Source: Roridomyces roridus
Taxonomy: Eukaryota > Basidiomycota > Agaricomycetes > Agaricales > Mycenaceae
NCBI GenBank assembly: GCA_029378245.1
Contig: JARKIF010000280.1
Location: 1-35,038 of the forward strand
DNA length: 35,038 nucleotides
Direction of reading: 5' to 3'
The notes under the pieces were generated by a model that saw only the letters and a program-made list of their open reading frames with translations, made no database searches and was not told where the DNA came from. Within the stretch, counting starts at the first letter, position 1. The number at the start of each line of letters is the position of its first letter. Position numbers and translations under genes: made by a program. Positions 10,686 through 21,744 of the stretch are shown piece after piece.

Positions 10686-11474
10686 GGTGGTAGGAACGGG
10701 ACTTGTCTTTGCCGGTCACCGGGTCGTGGATTCCACGCCCACGTCTGAAGAGAATCTCTGCCGCATACAGCCGATCGGCAGAAAATGCAATTCAGAGCTC
10801 GAGGGGTGAAACAGACCCAAGGCATATGTTGTAGCTATGGACCACGTAGAATCCATTAGATTCAAGATGTTGATCTGCGTTCGTTCAGTACTGACTAACG
10901 AGGGTGGGCACCAATCGTGTTACCTCAAGAAACAGGCATCACGGGGTCGTCCGCAGAGGCCAGCCGCGGCAGGAGGAGACTGCACCGAGGGTTGACCGAG
11001 GGGCAATGCCGTAGATGGTCAAAGTGTTGCTTCTTTTAGAAACACCCGAGGGAACAATGCCAGCGGCCGACGTTCAGTTTAACGTGTCCGCAGCGCGTCC
11101 GTGTCCTTCTTCGAGTCGAAAGGTGCCTGAAGGTTCAAGATGAGAAGGGCAAGACGAGAAGTTGGTAAACAAACGCCGTCATCAAGAATCAACTCGACGT
11201 TCAACCACAACTTGCCCTTTTCCCAATCTCATGCCACACTTTTCAATGCCACGTATCTCTCCGTATATTGTCCACCTCCAGCCGCCTCTGCACTTCTCGG
11301 CAAACCCGAAACGGTAATAAAAGGTTGGTTCGGGATCCACATACTATGTGTCGGCATGAACCAAGGAACGCTTGCAAGGAAGCCACGAGGGAAGTAATCA
11401 CCGAGTCGAACCAGCGTACACGCCTTGGAACCTTAATAAACCACCGATGCTCGTCTGGTGCCTTTACTTAACCC
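10686..11474. other. divergent intergenic region, LEU1 / sedolisin
   Basis: This 789-bp region separates two divergently read genes and should hold both promoters. On the LEU1 side a near-perfect palindrome sits close to the start codon (described separately). On the sedolisin side an AT-rich TTAATAAA (11433-11440) lies about 35 bp before the start codon. Small open frames exist, but none resembles a protein family. No tRNA or repeat was recognised. Confidence 0.5.
10712..10722. promoter_or_regulatory. CCGG-N3-CCGG palindrome upstream of LEU1
   Basis: CCGG, three bases (TCA), CCGG, located 27 bp upstream of the LEU1 start codon. Yeast Leu3 binds CCGG-N2-CCGG in leucine-pathway promoters, so the half-sites match but the spacer is one base longer. 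It may be an operator for a Leu3-like zinc-cluster protein or a coincidence; the position inside the likely 5' leader is close for an activator site. Confidence 0.3.
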
Positions 11475-13787
11475 ATGTTCACCCTCTTTTCCCTCGTCTT
11501 GGCTGCCACCGCAGTCGCACAGACCATCTCCCCGTCGGTGCTGCACGCCAAACGCAGTCACCTTCCTGCAGGATGGTCCCGAGTGCGCCGTCATACACCA
11601 GACGCGGTCCTGCCCCTTCGCTTCGGTCTCGTGCAGCCCAATGTTGGAATGAGTACCCTCGAGGAGTTGCTCAATGATGTTTCCCATCCGGAGTCGCCGA
11701 ATTATGGCATGCACTGGACGCCTGCTCGCGTCGCGGACCACTTTGCCCCGAGCGACGAAGCTGTGGATGCAGTCACGGCGTGGTTGGCGGACAGTGGTTT
11801 AGGCAAGGAGCGCCTGCGTGTCAGCAGAAATAAGGGATGGGTCATGGTCAACGCTACCGTGGCGGAAACCGAATCGTTACTCCACACCGAATACCATGTT
11901 TACGTCCACGAACTGTCGGGAAAGGAGCATATCGGTGTGTCCCAGTTTACTTTGACTTCTGTTTTCATCCTAAAATTCCTCTTTTAGCGTCTGAAGCGTA
12001 TAACCTCCCTGCCCATATCGTCCCGCATGTGGAGATTATCGTACCCTCGATCGATTTCAACGCCGTCGTTCCGAAGCGCTCCTCTCCCACTTCAACCCAT
12101 ATCACTCTGGGGCAACCCGGTGCTGGCACAGTCTCGCCCAAACTCGGCGCCGTGGTCACAAATATCTTGGACGACCTCGAGAATTGCCACAATCAGACTA
12201 CGCCCAACTGCTTGCGCGCTCTCTATGGCCTGGAGTACTCGCCCTTGGCTGCGAGCAGGAACTCCTTCGGCATCGTCGAATACACCCCGCAAGCTTACTT
12301 GCCTTCCGATCTCGACCTGTTCGCCACCAACTTTACGTCCCTTTTCGGTCAAAGTTTGGTTGGTGCTCGTCCAAATATTCAATCTATCGACGGTGGTACG
12401 TGTTCTGTAAATGCTTTGCTTTGCCAATGACCTGGGAGTGTAGGTGTCGTTCAGACCGTCTCGGAAAGCTTCGACTTTAACGGAGAGAGCAATCTTGATC
12501 TTCAGTACGCGATGAATCTGGTCACTGGTCACCAGCCTGTGACGTTGTATCAGGTTGGAGACCTCCAAATGGGTGCGTGTCGATTCCAGCTCTTGCCATG
12601 TTGAGCCAACGTTGCTACAGGGGCCAGTTTCAATAATTTGTTGGATGGGCTCGATGCTTCCTACTGTACGTTTGAGGGTGGCGATGACCCGACACAAGAT
12701 GGTATCTACCCCGACAGGCTTCCCGGTGGCTATCTGGGTACATTCTTTCCAAATGCGTCGTTTCTTCTGTCGGCTTATTTGTTCCTTTTAGGCAATGATT
12801 GTGGTATCTTCAAGCCCGCAAGCGTAATATCGACATCCTATGGTTGTAGGTACCGCGGCTCACGCACATATATGATAGCTCAACGATTCTGCAGACAATG
12901 AAGCCGATCTCTCGCCTACGTATGCCGCACGTCAGTGCGCCGAGTATGCCAAACTTGGCCTCATGGGTGTCACAGTGCTCTACAGTAGCGGGGATAATGG
13001 TGTAGCTGGCAACGGCGCTCTATGTCTCACCTCCAACGACAAAGATTCTGCGCAAGGCCAGATTTTCAATCCTGGATTCCCTAGCACGTGCCCATTCATC
13101 ACATCCGTCGGAGCTACGCAGGTCAACCCTGGCGCCAGTGTAACAGAACCCGAAAGCGCATGCGAGCAAGTGATATTCAGCGGTGGCGGATTCAGCAACT
13201 ACTTTGCCATGCCAAGCTATCAGCAAGGTGCTGTTACCGAATACTTGTCGGCAAACCCTCCGCCATACGCGTCCACAGTGTACAACTCTACCGGAAAGGT
13301 TTCATTCTCTGCTTCGATGTCCCCTCATACGTCTCATTCTTTTATAGAGTCGCGCGTACCCTGATGTTTCCGCGAATGGGTAAGTGTTCTCTTGATCGAC
13401 GAGCGAGTTTCTAAATAAAATCCAGGGCCAACTATGTTGTCGCTGTTAGTTCGCGCATTCATCTTCCGTTCGCTGCTAACTTGCCTGGATCAGGTGAACG
13501 GCCAATTCGGGCTAGTTTTCGGGACTTCCGCCTCAGCCCCTGTTGTTGGAGCCATTCTTACCATGGTGAACGACGCGCGACTCGCGATTGGGAAGAGGCC
13601 CATAGGTTTCATCAACCCTGCGATCTACTCGCCCGCTTTCAAGGGCGCCTTTCACGACATTACCGCGGGCTCAAATCCGGGATGTGGCACCAAAGGATTC
13701 TCGACAGCGGCTGGGTATGATCCTGTAACGGGGCTTGGAACCCTAAACTTTCCCATGCTGGTTGCGGAGTGGCTTCTCCTCCCGTAA
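11475..13787 (+). CDS. secreted tripeptidyl-peptidase, sedolisin family S53
   Basis: An acid serine protease exported for protein digestion. Nine exons: 11475-11934, 11988-12395, 12444-12572, 12621-12737, 12792-12845, 12895-13298, 13348-13379, 13426-13444 and 13494-13787; all phases agree and give 638 aa. A signal peptide (MFTLFSLVLAATAVAQ) is followed by the activation prodomain (about residues 18-195) with the typical LLHTEYHVY. The catalytic domain has SFDFNGESNLDLQY carrying the Glu and Asp of the catalytic site, YSSGDNGVAG with the oxyanion Asp, and FGTSASAPVVGA with the nucleophile Ser. The calcium-binding region near the end has AFHDITAGSNPGC and GYDPVTGLGT. All key residues are present, so the enzyme should be active. 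It is read away from LEU1 and toward the next minus-strand gene. Confidence 0.95.
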
Positions 13788-13970
13788 AACCTATACTTTT
13801 ACTGATTACGAGGTCAAAGGTCTGTACACATATAATGCGTATATTGGATGAAAAAAAATCTAAAATCACATACTGCTCAAAACGTCTTCGACCCATCTTT
13901 GCACATCAAGAGCCCTTACTACCAGATCGGGTCCATTGGCGGCCAAATAGCCAGGCACCTGGTCATACAA

Positions 13971-14902
13971 TTACGCCAGGGGGGTGTGTATGTCCGGTAT
14001 GGACTGGAGAGCTGTAGGTGTCAACGTTTCCTGCGTCCACTCGTAGGGTCCCAAATTTAGAATATGTGTGGCATGGATGGGAGGAGTAGCGTTGGCTTGA
14101 GCAGATCTTTCGAAGAATTCTACCCGCATCCTTCGCGTATTGGGGTAAAGCTTGACAATTACGACCGTTTTGACCTGTCGGAGCATTTCAGTCCAAATCA
14201 CGGGAACAAGGAGAGACACGGGTCGAGGTTGGTGAGCACTCATACTGAACCACCGGTCGGCCAGATTGTACAGATCGGAAAGACTTCGGTTGTCTCCGAC
14301 CTCAATGACGATCGAGGGCCAGTCCCCGTAATTGCGCGTGTTGTTCGGCCTCAAGCTACCATCTGCTTGTCCACAAGTTCTCGCAGCCTGGTCAAGAAAA
14401 GCTGAAAAGATGGTTCAACATTGTCCCCAAAAAGAACAATAGGGATTTACTGGAACACCGAGTTACGGTCCGAGTAGGTTTAAGGTGTCGTCGTGGTTCA
14501 ACTTGTAGACTCCGAGTCAAGTCCGCTTCCGTATATAGGAATAGTGTAAGAAGGTCCGCGGCCTGCTCGTGCGAACAAGTCGGCATCAACTGGTAGATGT
14601 TCAGTTTGGCGTGCTGGATAGTGAATCTGCAAGCAAGGTCAGATACAATCCAAGATGAGTAGTATTCGCATACCTGATCCTATGCCACGGCTGAATTTCT
14701 TCCCCCTCGTTGATTTTCTTGACCAGTAGACCCAGGTCCACACTCGGGGGTACGTCGAATTCCACTTGCCGGTAGCCGATATTCCAGTCAAGTGGGACGC
14801 ACAGAGCTTCATCTATAGACTTGAATAAAGTCTCACTATATATGCTGAGAGTCGGAAATGTACGGGGACGATGGCTGAGCGAACATACGTAGAGGCATTC
14901 AT
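13971..14902 (-). CDS. conserved basidiomycete protein of unknown function, possibly truncated
   Basis: Five exons, 14902-14889 (only 14 nt, coding MNAST), 14844-14674, 14626-14451, 14401-14220 and 14174-13971, give 248 aa. Recognisable stretches are LDWNIGYRQVEFDVP, RFTIQHAKLNIYQL, TEADLTRSLQ and DWPSIVIEVGDNRS followed by a helix ending LADRWF, then VVIVKLYP. This resembles an expanded fungal family that I know only as hypothetical proteins. The strand-Glu-strand then Lys pattern recalls Uma2/PD-(D/E)XK-like folds, but that is a weak inference. The frame stops at TAA (13973-13971), yet the same frame goes on for 34 protein-like residues (LYDQVPGYLAANGPD and more) to a TGA at 13868-13866. 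The stop may therefore be a nonsense change or an error. Confidence 0.7.
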
Positions 14903-15555
14903 GCTGGCGGAGGAGAGTGCAGTTAGGGGCTGCTCACGCTGACCGGATCAAAATCAGATTGGATCAAACCCGTCTTTTCATGACCCATCATGATCATCGA
15001 GCTGGCATTCCCGAAAATATGAGTGGCCCGGAGAGACCTCGAGAAAAAGCCGTGAATAACAGCTCCGCCCAGCTGTCCGACAGGCGTAACGACGAATATT
15101 TCCGAGTCATCACTAGCGAAACCGCACCCGTGTCTGCGGAGGCTTTCGACCAGCTGCATGAACAACCTCGGCGACTATATCGACGCCATCTCCACTCAAA
15201 GAGGAGATGCAAACGTCTGGCTGCGGGAGACTACTCGGCGGCATCTCTTGCGTTGGTCATTGTCCGAGTATTGCTTGCCTCCTTGTTACGCACCTCGTTC
15301 AAAGTCCAAGGACCGCCTGGTTTGTTGCCTCGCCTCACGAAATTTGCTCACAGACAGAGGTGAATTGGAGTACTGTCAGCTGGAGCGCACACTGATCAGA
15401 CGACGTGTGTTGCCGATATTTTCCCACTCAGTCCTCGAATGCGGTCAGGAGACCATCCCCCGCCTTGGCGACTATAACTGTGTCTTCTTGCCCCGTAATT
15501 TACCCAGCAAGGTATATAACATCATGCTGTTGGTTCATGGACATTAGGCACAACC
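14903..15555. other. divergent intergenic region
   Basis: This 653-bp region lies between two divergent genes. Open frames on both strands (up to 129 codons) have no family features and probably arise by chance. A TATA box for the right-hand gene is listed separately. A CCCCGC element near 15460 fits the binding consensus of the fungal carbon repressor Cre1, though such a short match has little weight. Confidence 0.45.
15513..15519 (+). promoter_or_regulatory. TATA box of the CE5 esterase gene
   Basis: TATATAA begins 43 bp before the esterase start codon. A transcription start about 30 bp downstream would leave a leader of roughly ten bases, short but seen in fungi. Strong TATA boxes fit inducible secreted-enzyme genes. 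Confidence 0.5.
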
Positions 15556-16666
15556 ATGATTCGCGTTGCATCCCTCATCCTCCTCCTCGGTGCTACCTTT
15601 GCTGCCGCCCAGTGCCCTCAGGTGCACGTCTTTGGCGCCCGCGAAACCACCGCCCCGCCAGGTTACGGTACTGCGGGTGCGGTCGTGCAGTCCATCGTCA
15701 GCGCCTACCCCGGGGCAACTATGGAGGCCATCAACTACCCCGCTTGCGGTGGTCAAGCTTCGTGCGGTGATGTCTCCTACGCCAGCTCCGCCGTTCAGGG
15801 GGTAGCTGCGGCCGCTAGTGCTGTAAACTCATTCAACTCCCAATGCCCGAACACCATTCTGGTTCTTGTCGGATATTCTCAGGTGGGTGGACAATACCTT
15901 TGATAGCGTTGTGGTGCTGACTCTGCATCAGGGAGGTCAGATATTCGACGACGCGTAAGTACACCGCATGGTTTGAAGACATCCGCTGACTCTCACTGCC
16001 CTCGAATTAGTTATTGCGGTAAGACCGACCCTTACATTTCCCTCCATCTCCTAACTTTACCTCCAGGTGGTGGTGATACCAACGAGGGCCTCTCCAGCAC
16101 GGCCATTCCCATCTCCACGGCGGCACAAGCCAAGATCGCTGCTGCCATTTTCATGGGCGACCCCCGTCACATCCCTGGTCTCTCCTACAACGTCGGCAGT
16201 TGCCAAGCCTCTGGCGTGCGTGCTCTTCTATTTTTGAAAAACTGTTACTCACTTCTCGCACATAGTTTGCGCCCCGCCCGACCGGCTTCCAATGCCCCTA
16301 TGCCGCAAACATTCAATCATACTGCGACGCTACGGATCCCTACTGCTGCAACGGCTCCAACGCCGCCACTCACCAAGGATATGCCGCGGAGTACGGCTCT
16401 GTTGCGCTCACTTTCGTGAAGAACAAGGTCAACGCCAAGCTCGGAACTGGAGGTACCTCTCCGCCGTCGAGCACGAGCTCTAGCAAGACCAGTGCACCCA
16501 CTGGTGGAGGAACCGTAGCTGAATATGGTGAGCGTGGATTCATTTGAGATGCCCATACTGAAACGCGCTAGGACAATGCGGTGGTATTGGCTGGACTGGC
16601 GGAACTGCCTGCGTCTCGCCGTTCACGTGTCAGGTTTTGAATTCGTACTATTCACAATGCCTTTAG
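15556..16666 (+). CDS. secreted CE5 esterase (acetylxylan esterase/cutinase) with C-terminal CBM1
   Basis: An extracellular esterase of the alpha/beta-hydrolase type, aimed at plant cell walls. Six exons: 15556-15882, 15932-15954, 16011-16018 (8 nt), 16067-16215, 16266-16527 and 16572-16666, giving 287 aa. A signal peptide ([19 protein letters not shown]) precedes the catalytic domain. The nucleophile Ser is in [11 protein letters not shown] (split by an intron), the Asp in CDATDPYC and the His in [10 protein letters not shown]; the conserved YCGGGD is created by the 8-nt exon. A Ser/Thr/Pro linker leads to a fungal cellulose-binding CBM1 ([15 protein letters not shown] ... YYSQCL) with its cysteines and aromatic residues. 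CE5 with CBM1 is usually acetylxylan esterase or a related enzyme; cutinases normally lack CBM1, so I favour the former. Confidence 0.95.
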
Positions 16667-17179
16667 CCTAGGGGTGCTATCAATGTCCTCTTACCCAGTA
16701 GTAGGTCGCGTTTATAGTAGCCGCGTGTATTCGCGACAATATGGGAACAGAAACTGCCTCTTACTTCAAACGCGACGTTTTAATGGTCAAAAAGCGGAGT
16801 AAACTCCATCTAGAGACGTTCCTGGCTATAGCATTTGCGGCATAAGACTGGGGCCTAAGAAGCTCCCAGGTTGTCGGTCTTGGTCTGTACTTGGACTCGG
16901 AGTCTGGAGGAATATACATGTAGAATGTCCAAACTGGGCCTGATGTCTGTGGTTCAAATATTCCGCGAGAGCCTCCGGCATGCCAGCAAGTAGAAACTCA
17001 AGAATATGACATGGGATAGCAGAAGTAGAGCGCGCTACGACGATCGAATCTGATCAATGACATATCACGTGACCGCGCCTCAGCATCAGTCTTGCTCGTT
17101 CAGACCAGATGCGTAGCTCGAGCCGGAGGATTAAGTCCACACTATGTAGGTCGTTTCGATTGGTTTAATCTAATCTTAA
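16667..17179. other. convergent intergenic region, no gene seen
   Basis: This 513-bp stretch lies between the 3' ends of the esterase and SAM50, so it should carry two 3' untranslated regions. No coding frame of note. It contains CACGTGACCGC (17066-17076), the same 11 bases found at 28117-28127 near the start of the large disordered protein gene; in this position it has no obvious promoter to serve. Confidence 0.5.
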
Positions 17180-19002
17180 TCACAGAAACTCTAATCCCAG
17201 GCCGACCTGCAGTCCACGCCTTGAACCATCGCTCTTGCTGGCTACAAGGGGCAGCCCGAAATTAAGCTCTACTCGGGCAATGTCAAAATTGTAGATCAAG
17301 CCCACTCCGGCGGAGACAGAAGGTTTAGTGAGAGTGGCTGCAATGCTATCCGAGAGAGGACGTGCTGGGGAAAGTGAGTGATAAGAAGATGCCAAAGACG
17401 GAAATGTACATTGATCGACATTGTCGAGCCGCCCCGCGTTGACCCAGATGTGTGTTTTTATGGGCCAGTCTGGTTTCTTTGGTATCTTGGAGATGACGCT
17501 AAGGCCAGCGGCCCAGTACAGCTCTCCACCCACAGAGTCCGCTACGTAAAAGTGTCAATACGAGGTAAGATTCCACAAAGTATACTTACAGCCGTCTCGA
17601 GGACCCATGGCGTTGGCCCGGAAGGAGCGAATCGAGACGGGGCCGCCCAATTGGAACCTGTCCGAGAACATGGTGCGACCATTGAGACCCCAGAGTAAAC
17701 CAGATCTGGCAGCCAGGGATACCGACTACAACCGTTTCAGCTCAAAGGGAGGGGATCCAAGGTGTAGAGACGCACAACGCCCGGAAAGATTGGCCGAGAA
17801 ATCTGCCCAAGCGTTTCAGACTTGAGGAACGATGCGTCGCCTCCCAGTCCCGCCAGTTCATGAACCGTTTTGAAGTAGAACCCATGCGTAGGCGTGAGTC
17901 GGTCGTTGCGGTTGTCCAAAACGAAGGTATGGGAGACGGAGGACTTGATCGACTGCCCTGCAGCTTCGCGGATGCTGTATCGCAAGTTGAGTAGCGTAAA
18001 TGGGCGAGGTGAAAGCCTGGTACCTGAGAGACGCGTCGGGTTTCAGGCCTCCGATGTGCCGTAAGACAGCTTCGTACGCAAATTCGTGCATTCCGCCAAA
18101 CATATGGCCGCTCTGTGATGTGTTGAATAAGGCGCCGAGGCGGCGCAAAAGAGTGCTAACCTAGCTCACCCTGAGAAGAGCCTTGGCACCGCGTAGTCCC
18201 TCGGTACAACTGGCAAAGCTGGAGTGATCTCTCTCCAACCCGAAAACATGCATCTCTCCATAAGTGTTGAGGTTGGACGTCAACGGCGCTGTCAAGGTCG
18301 CATTGAAAGCTTTCCGTGTGGTGGTCCCAAGTGAAAGGTTGGCTTCAAATGTTTCAGCGCCGCCAAACACATTTCGGACCCTTGCGACGATGCTCTGGGT
18401 GCATGTGAATTTGGATCACGAAAAGAGGTGGTCAAAGACGTACGGCGCTCCCTTCGTTGTTGCCGACTTCTGTAGAGCTTTTAACAAAGAATCTGCCCTT
18501 TTCCTTGGTGGCGAAAACGAGATCGACGTCGTGTTTGCCTGCCAGAGGTGCTTTGGCGCGTTCCAATTTCGCGTCCACCGAGTTGAAAATATCCGTGCGC
18601 TTGAGGACGTCTGCAATATGCCTCGCAGAGTGCAAAGCCGTCTCGAGGTCGTTTGCAGAGCTCGGAGGCGGGATCAACGGGTCGATGAGGAAGCGGAGGA
18701 AGGATGGACGAGTATGGGGCGCGCCCTCGATGCGAACGGACGCAATTTGCGACGGGGTCGTGAGATTGCTGTTTATCTGGCCATTTCGTTCAGGAACAGA
18801 GAAAATGCAGAAGAGGAGAACTGACCACTTCGGAGAGGTGGGTTATAGCGGATTCATACTCTCCACGCAGTTTTTTGGCGACTCGCTCCTGCTGCCACTT
18901 GCGAATCTTTTCAATGTCGCGTTCATCGGGCTCAAGGTCCCGCGGGGAGGCTGAGCGTTGCAATGGAGGACGCAGACTCGGTGTCGGCGTCTCTTCGTCC
19001 AT
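17180..19002 (-). CDS. SAM50: SAM50/Tob55, outer-membrane beta-barrel assembly protein
   Basis: SAM50 is the Omp85-family core of the sorting and assembly machinery, which inserts beta-barrel proteins into the mitochondrial outer membrane. Eight exons: 19002-18826, 18776-18444, 18394-18170, 18112-18024, 17974-17776, 17725-17590, 17541-17410 and 17364-17180, totalling 491 aa, the normal size. The N-terminal part (about residues 65-165) is POTRA-like, with IASVRIEGAPHTRPSFL, ADVLKRTDIFNSV and VDLVFATKEKGRF. The barrel has RVRNVFGGAETFEANLSLG, SSVSHTFVLDNRND and the Omp85 signature region QLGGPVSIRSFRAN. The final strand, QVGLGLEF, fits the beta-signal (polar-x-Gly-x-x-hydrophobic-x-hydrophobic). 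It starts 32 bp from SIN1 in the opposite direction. Confidence 0.95.
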
Positions 19003-19034
19003 GAGAGTGCCTTATTTGGATTTCACCGCTTTCC
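19003..19034. promoter_or_regulatory. 32-bp gap between divergent start codons (SAM50 / SIN1)
   Basis: Only 32 bp separate the two ATGs. Both N-termini are well supported by conserved sequence, so the promoter of each gene must lie partly in the other's transcribed or coding region, or the transcripts overlap at their 5' ends. Confidence 0.7.
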
Positions 19035-21667
19035 ATGTCGCTACTCAGTGACACCGAGTAAGCTCAAGCACCTCCCTCTGGTCCTTGGCACTGACTGGCT
19101 TTCAGTTTCTTAATACACAACCTGCGGTTGTCGTATCTGCGCGAGGTCGACGATCCTTATGGCGCCAGACTCATCACCCTTGCTCCCGCCTACAACTCGA
19201 ATTCCTACATTATTGCGGCGTCTCTGAATGATATCGACCGATGGCCCGAACTTGCGATGCCGTCCAGTCCTCAATTGAGCGACGATGAGCGGCCGTCGGG
19301 TTTCCCTGGAGCGCGTCTCAAGTATACCAACACCATCATGGGCGGTCGCACTGGGGGCCTGGGTCTGCGTGTCAATGGCAAACGCGCGTCTACCTCGAAA
19401 CGCCTTTCGATCACACGCGGCGCTCTGCCTGACTCGCTCGGTGAACAGAAGGCAGACAAATGGGTCAAAGCACCTCCAGAAATCGAGATTGCTCCAGGCT
19501 CTGCGCCAGAGGCCAACATCGAGGTCAAGATACAGGAGCCCACTATTGCAGAGGAGGCCCCCGTGGCGAAAGTCGTCCAATTCATTCCCAAATTCAAGGG
19601 CGCCGCCGAGATGGAGGCACGCCGACGGGTGCGAATGGCTGCTCGCCGAGGTCCGGGTGGTGCAGCCATGGCGCCACCCCCCGTACTCGATAGTTCTTCG
19701 TCTTCGGACGAGGAGAACATCATCGCAGACGATTCATCCGACTCTGACTTTGGGCAGCCCAACGCTGCAGACGCGATGGATGATGGTGACGAATTCGACC
19801 CGTAAGTGGTATAACAGCCACTGGAGGCGCTGATCACATATTTTGCCAGCGATTTTGCAGCTGGCCGTACGCCTGGACTCACTTCGGACAGCGTATCAGA
19901 TGTCATCTCGGTGCTCTCTGCAACCACCAACTCGGTGTCTGCTTCATCGATTCCCATCTCCTCTGGTGCTAGCCTGCCTCTTCCCCGCATACGTCCACGC
20001 CTAAGTCCTGTTTCGGAGGGTCCTACACCCGACCGTTCGGGCGTCTACTTTGAGATGCTAACTCCGGCTCTCGCCAGCAAACCGGAGGATGCCTCACCGC
20101 AGTTCCCGTCAAGGAGGTCCGATCCCCCACCCCGCTCCAAAGCTCCCAGCGGCTCTGAGATGAGTTTTGTGCGCAAGAAGGTCGCGCCGCTGCCAGCTCG
20201 TCCGCAACGCTCTGCGCTTACGGCGATGCTTGTTTCCTCGGGCGAAAACTCGAATCCATTTGGAGAGTTGTATGCTGCCGTTTCTGGCCGTGGCGAAGGC
20301 GCATCCACGAACGTACAAGTCTACTTTCCTTCCGCACGTGCTCCCAGGGGACAGGCGATGGATCTCAATGTCCGGAAAGATGCGTCTGTGGAGGAGGTCA
20401 TTGGGTTTGCCCTCTGGACGTACTGGGAAGAGGGTTGGTCACCGAAACTCGATGAGGGGATGGAGAATGCCGAAGAGGAAAAGCTGGCGACACGGCTTTC
20501 TGCTGTTGGCTGGATTATGCGGATTGCGGAGGACGATGGGGAGGTAGACGATGATTTCCCGCCTCCGGATCGGATTGGCAAAGTCGCCAAATTCAACGCA
20601 GATGCGTTTGCCGTCTTGGAGGCAACACCAGCCCAGATTCAACAAAACCAACTGATTGAATCCAAGATCCAAAGACATCCCTCTCGTGTTACACCATCAA
20701 AGAAAACCGAGAAACTTCCTTCTTTGACGCTGGCCGTCGCCGGGAGTGCCCTACCGGGCAGCGGAGTTTTCGGTTCAGCACCTGGTGGATCCGTTCCATT
20801 CTCGACTTCTCTGGGTCCGATATCCGGCAGTGGCCCGCAAATCTTCCTACGCATCAAGGTCGAAGATACACCGGACACAGTGCACATCGCAACGACGATT
20901 CCTGTGTCTGCGGGTATGTACATGCAAGAGGTGCTGGAGCGGGTGTGTCGCAAGACGCGGCTCGACCACCCGGAGACCTATGCTCTCCTCCTCGCCAATG
21001 ACAACACCCGCATCCTCATCCCGCTCGACCGCACAGTCGCAAGTCTCGGAGGCAAGCGCGAGCTTGTCCTGACCCGGCGCACCATGATTGACGACACCAT
21101 TATCCGCGGCGGCAAGACCACTGATCCGAATGGTAAACTGATCTCCCATCAAATTCACAATCGCTCAAATTGTTGGCAGCGTCCATTTTGAAGCGCATGT
21201 CCGACACACCCGAGGTCAAGTATTCGTCTGCGATGGATTATAGCAACATCTACAAACAATACACCATCTACCGCAAGATGCCTATGCTTGTTGCAAAGCA
21301 GGAGCGCACATTAGCATTTGACGGGCTCTATATCCACGTTTGTCTTTTATATTTTCCTGCTTCATTCTGCCTGATTTTGTCTTGTTAGATCTTGCCAACC
21401 ACCAACAAGGCCACCAAAGCCGTGTTTGACAGCGGGAAACATGTTTCGTACCACATACGGAGCATCGTGGATTGCCAACAGTCGACCAAGAGCAGCGCAC
21501 TCTTCAAGCTTCTGCTTGTGCGCTCTGGCGGGAAGAAGCGGTACGACTACGAGGCAGAGAGTGCCAAGCATGCGAGCGAGATTGTGGCGCAGATATGGAC
21601 GCTCAAGAATTCATTGGAGCGCTCCTCGACCGTCAAGATGTCCCGACGTAGTCGACACGCAGGCTGA
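19035..21667 (+). CDS. SIN1/AVO1, TORC2 subunit
   Basis: SIN1 (Avo1 in budding yeast) is the TORC2 subunit that recruits AGC kinases such as Ypk/Akt and binds membranes. Five exons: 19035-19057, 19106-19801, 19850-21132, 21180-21337 and 21389-21667, giving 812 aa. The start is fixed by MSLLSDTDFLIHNLRL and DDPYGARLI, a typical SIN1 N-terminus. The CRIM domain is at about residues 373-510 (NPFGELYAAV, VYFPSA, VEEVIGFALWTYWEEG, WIMRIAEDDGEVDDDFP). A Ras-binding-like domain is at about 565-650 (FLRIKVEDTPDTVHIATTI, LLLANDNTRILIPL). The pleckstrin-homology domain is at about 690-805 (YKQYTIYRKMPML, TKAVFDSGKHVSYHI, ALFKLLLVRSGG). Long Ser-rich acidic stretches in the first half may be phosphorylated. 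Its stop lies 77 bp from the opposing gene's stop. Confidence 0.95.
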
Positions 21668-21744
21668 CCATTGTATTTTGTATATGTGTATTGTATTTTT
21701 ATGTTTCCTTGGAGAACGGGCCAGCTGAATTCCTAAATACTGTC

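Noticed and set aside
11403..11411. GTTCGACTC on the minus strand, like a tRNA B-box
   Set aside because: No A-box at the right distance and the surrounding bases do not fold into a cloverleaf.
15158..15547. 129-codon open frame on the plus strand before the esterase
   Set aside because: No family features, no splice partners, and it ends just before the esterase start; likely chance.
17066..17076. CACGTGACCGC repeated at 28117-28127
   Set aside because: Two copies of an 11-mer that contains a common E-box; the first copy lies in a convergent intergenic region with no promoter to serve.
19271..19990. 239-codon open frame on the minus strand
   Set aside because: Antisense to SIN1 exons; its Ser- and Arg-rich make-up mirrors the codon use of the sense gene.
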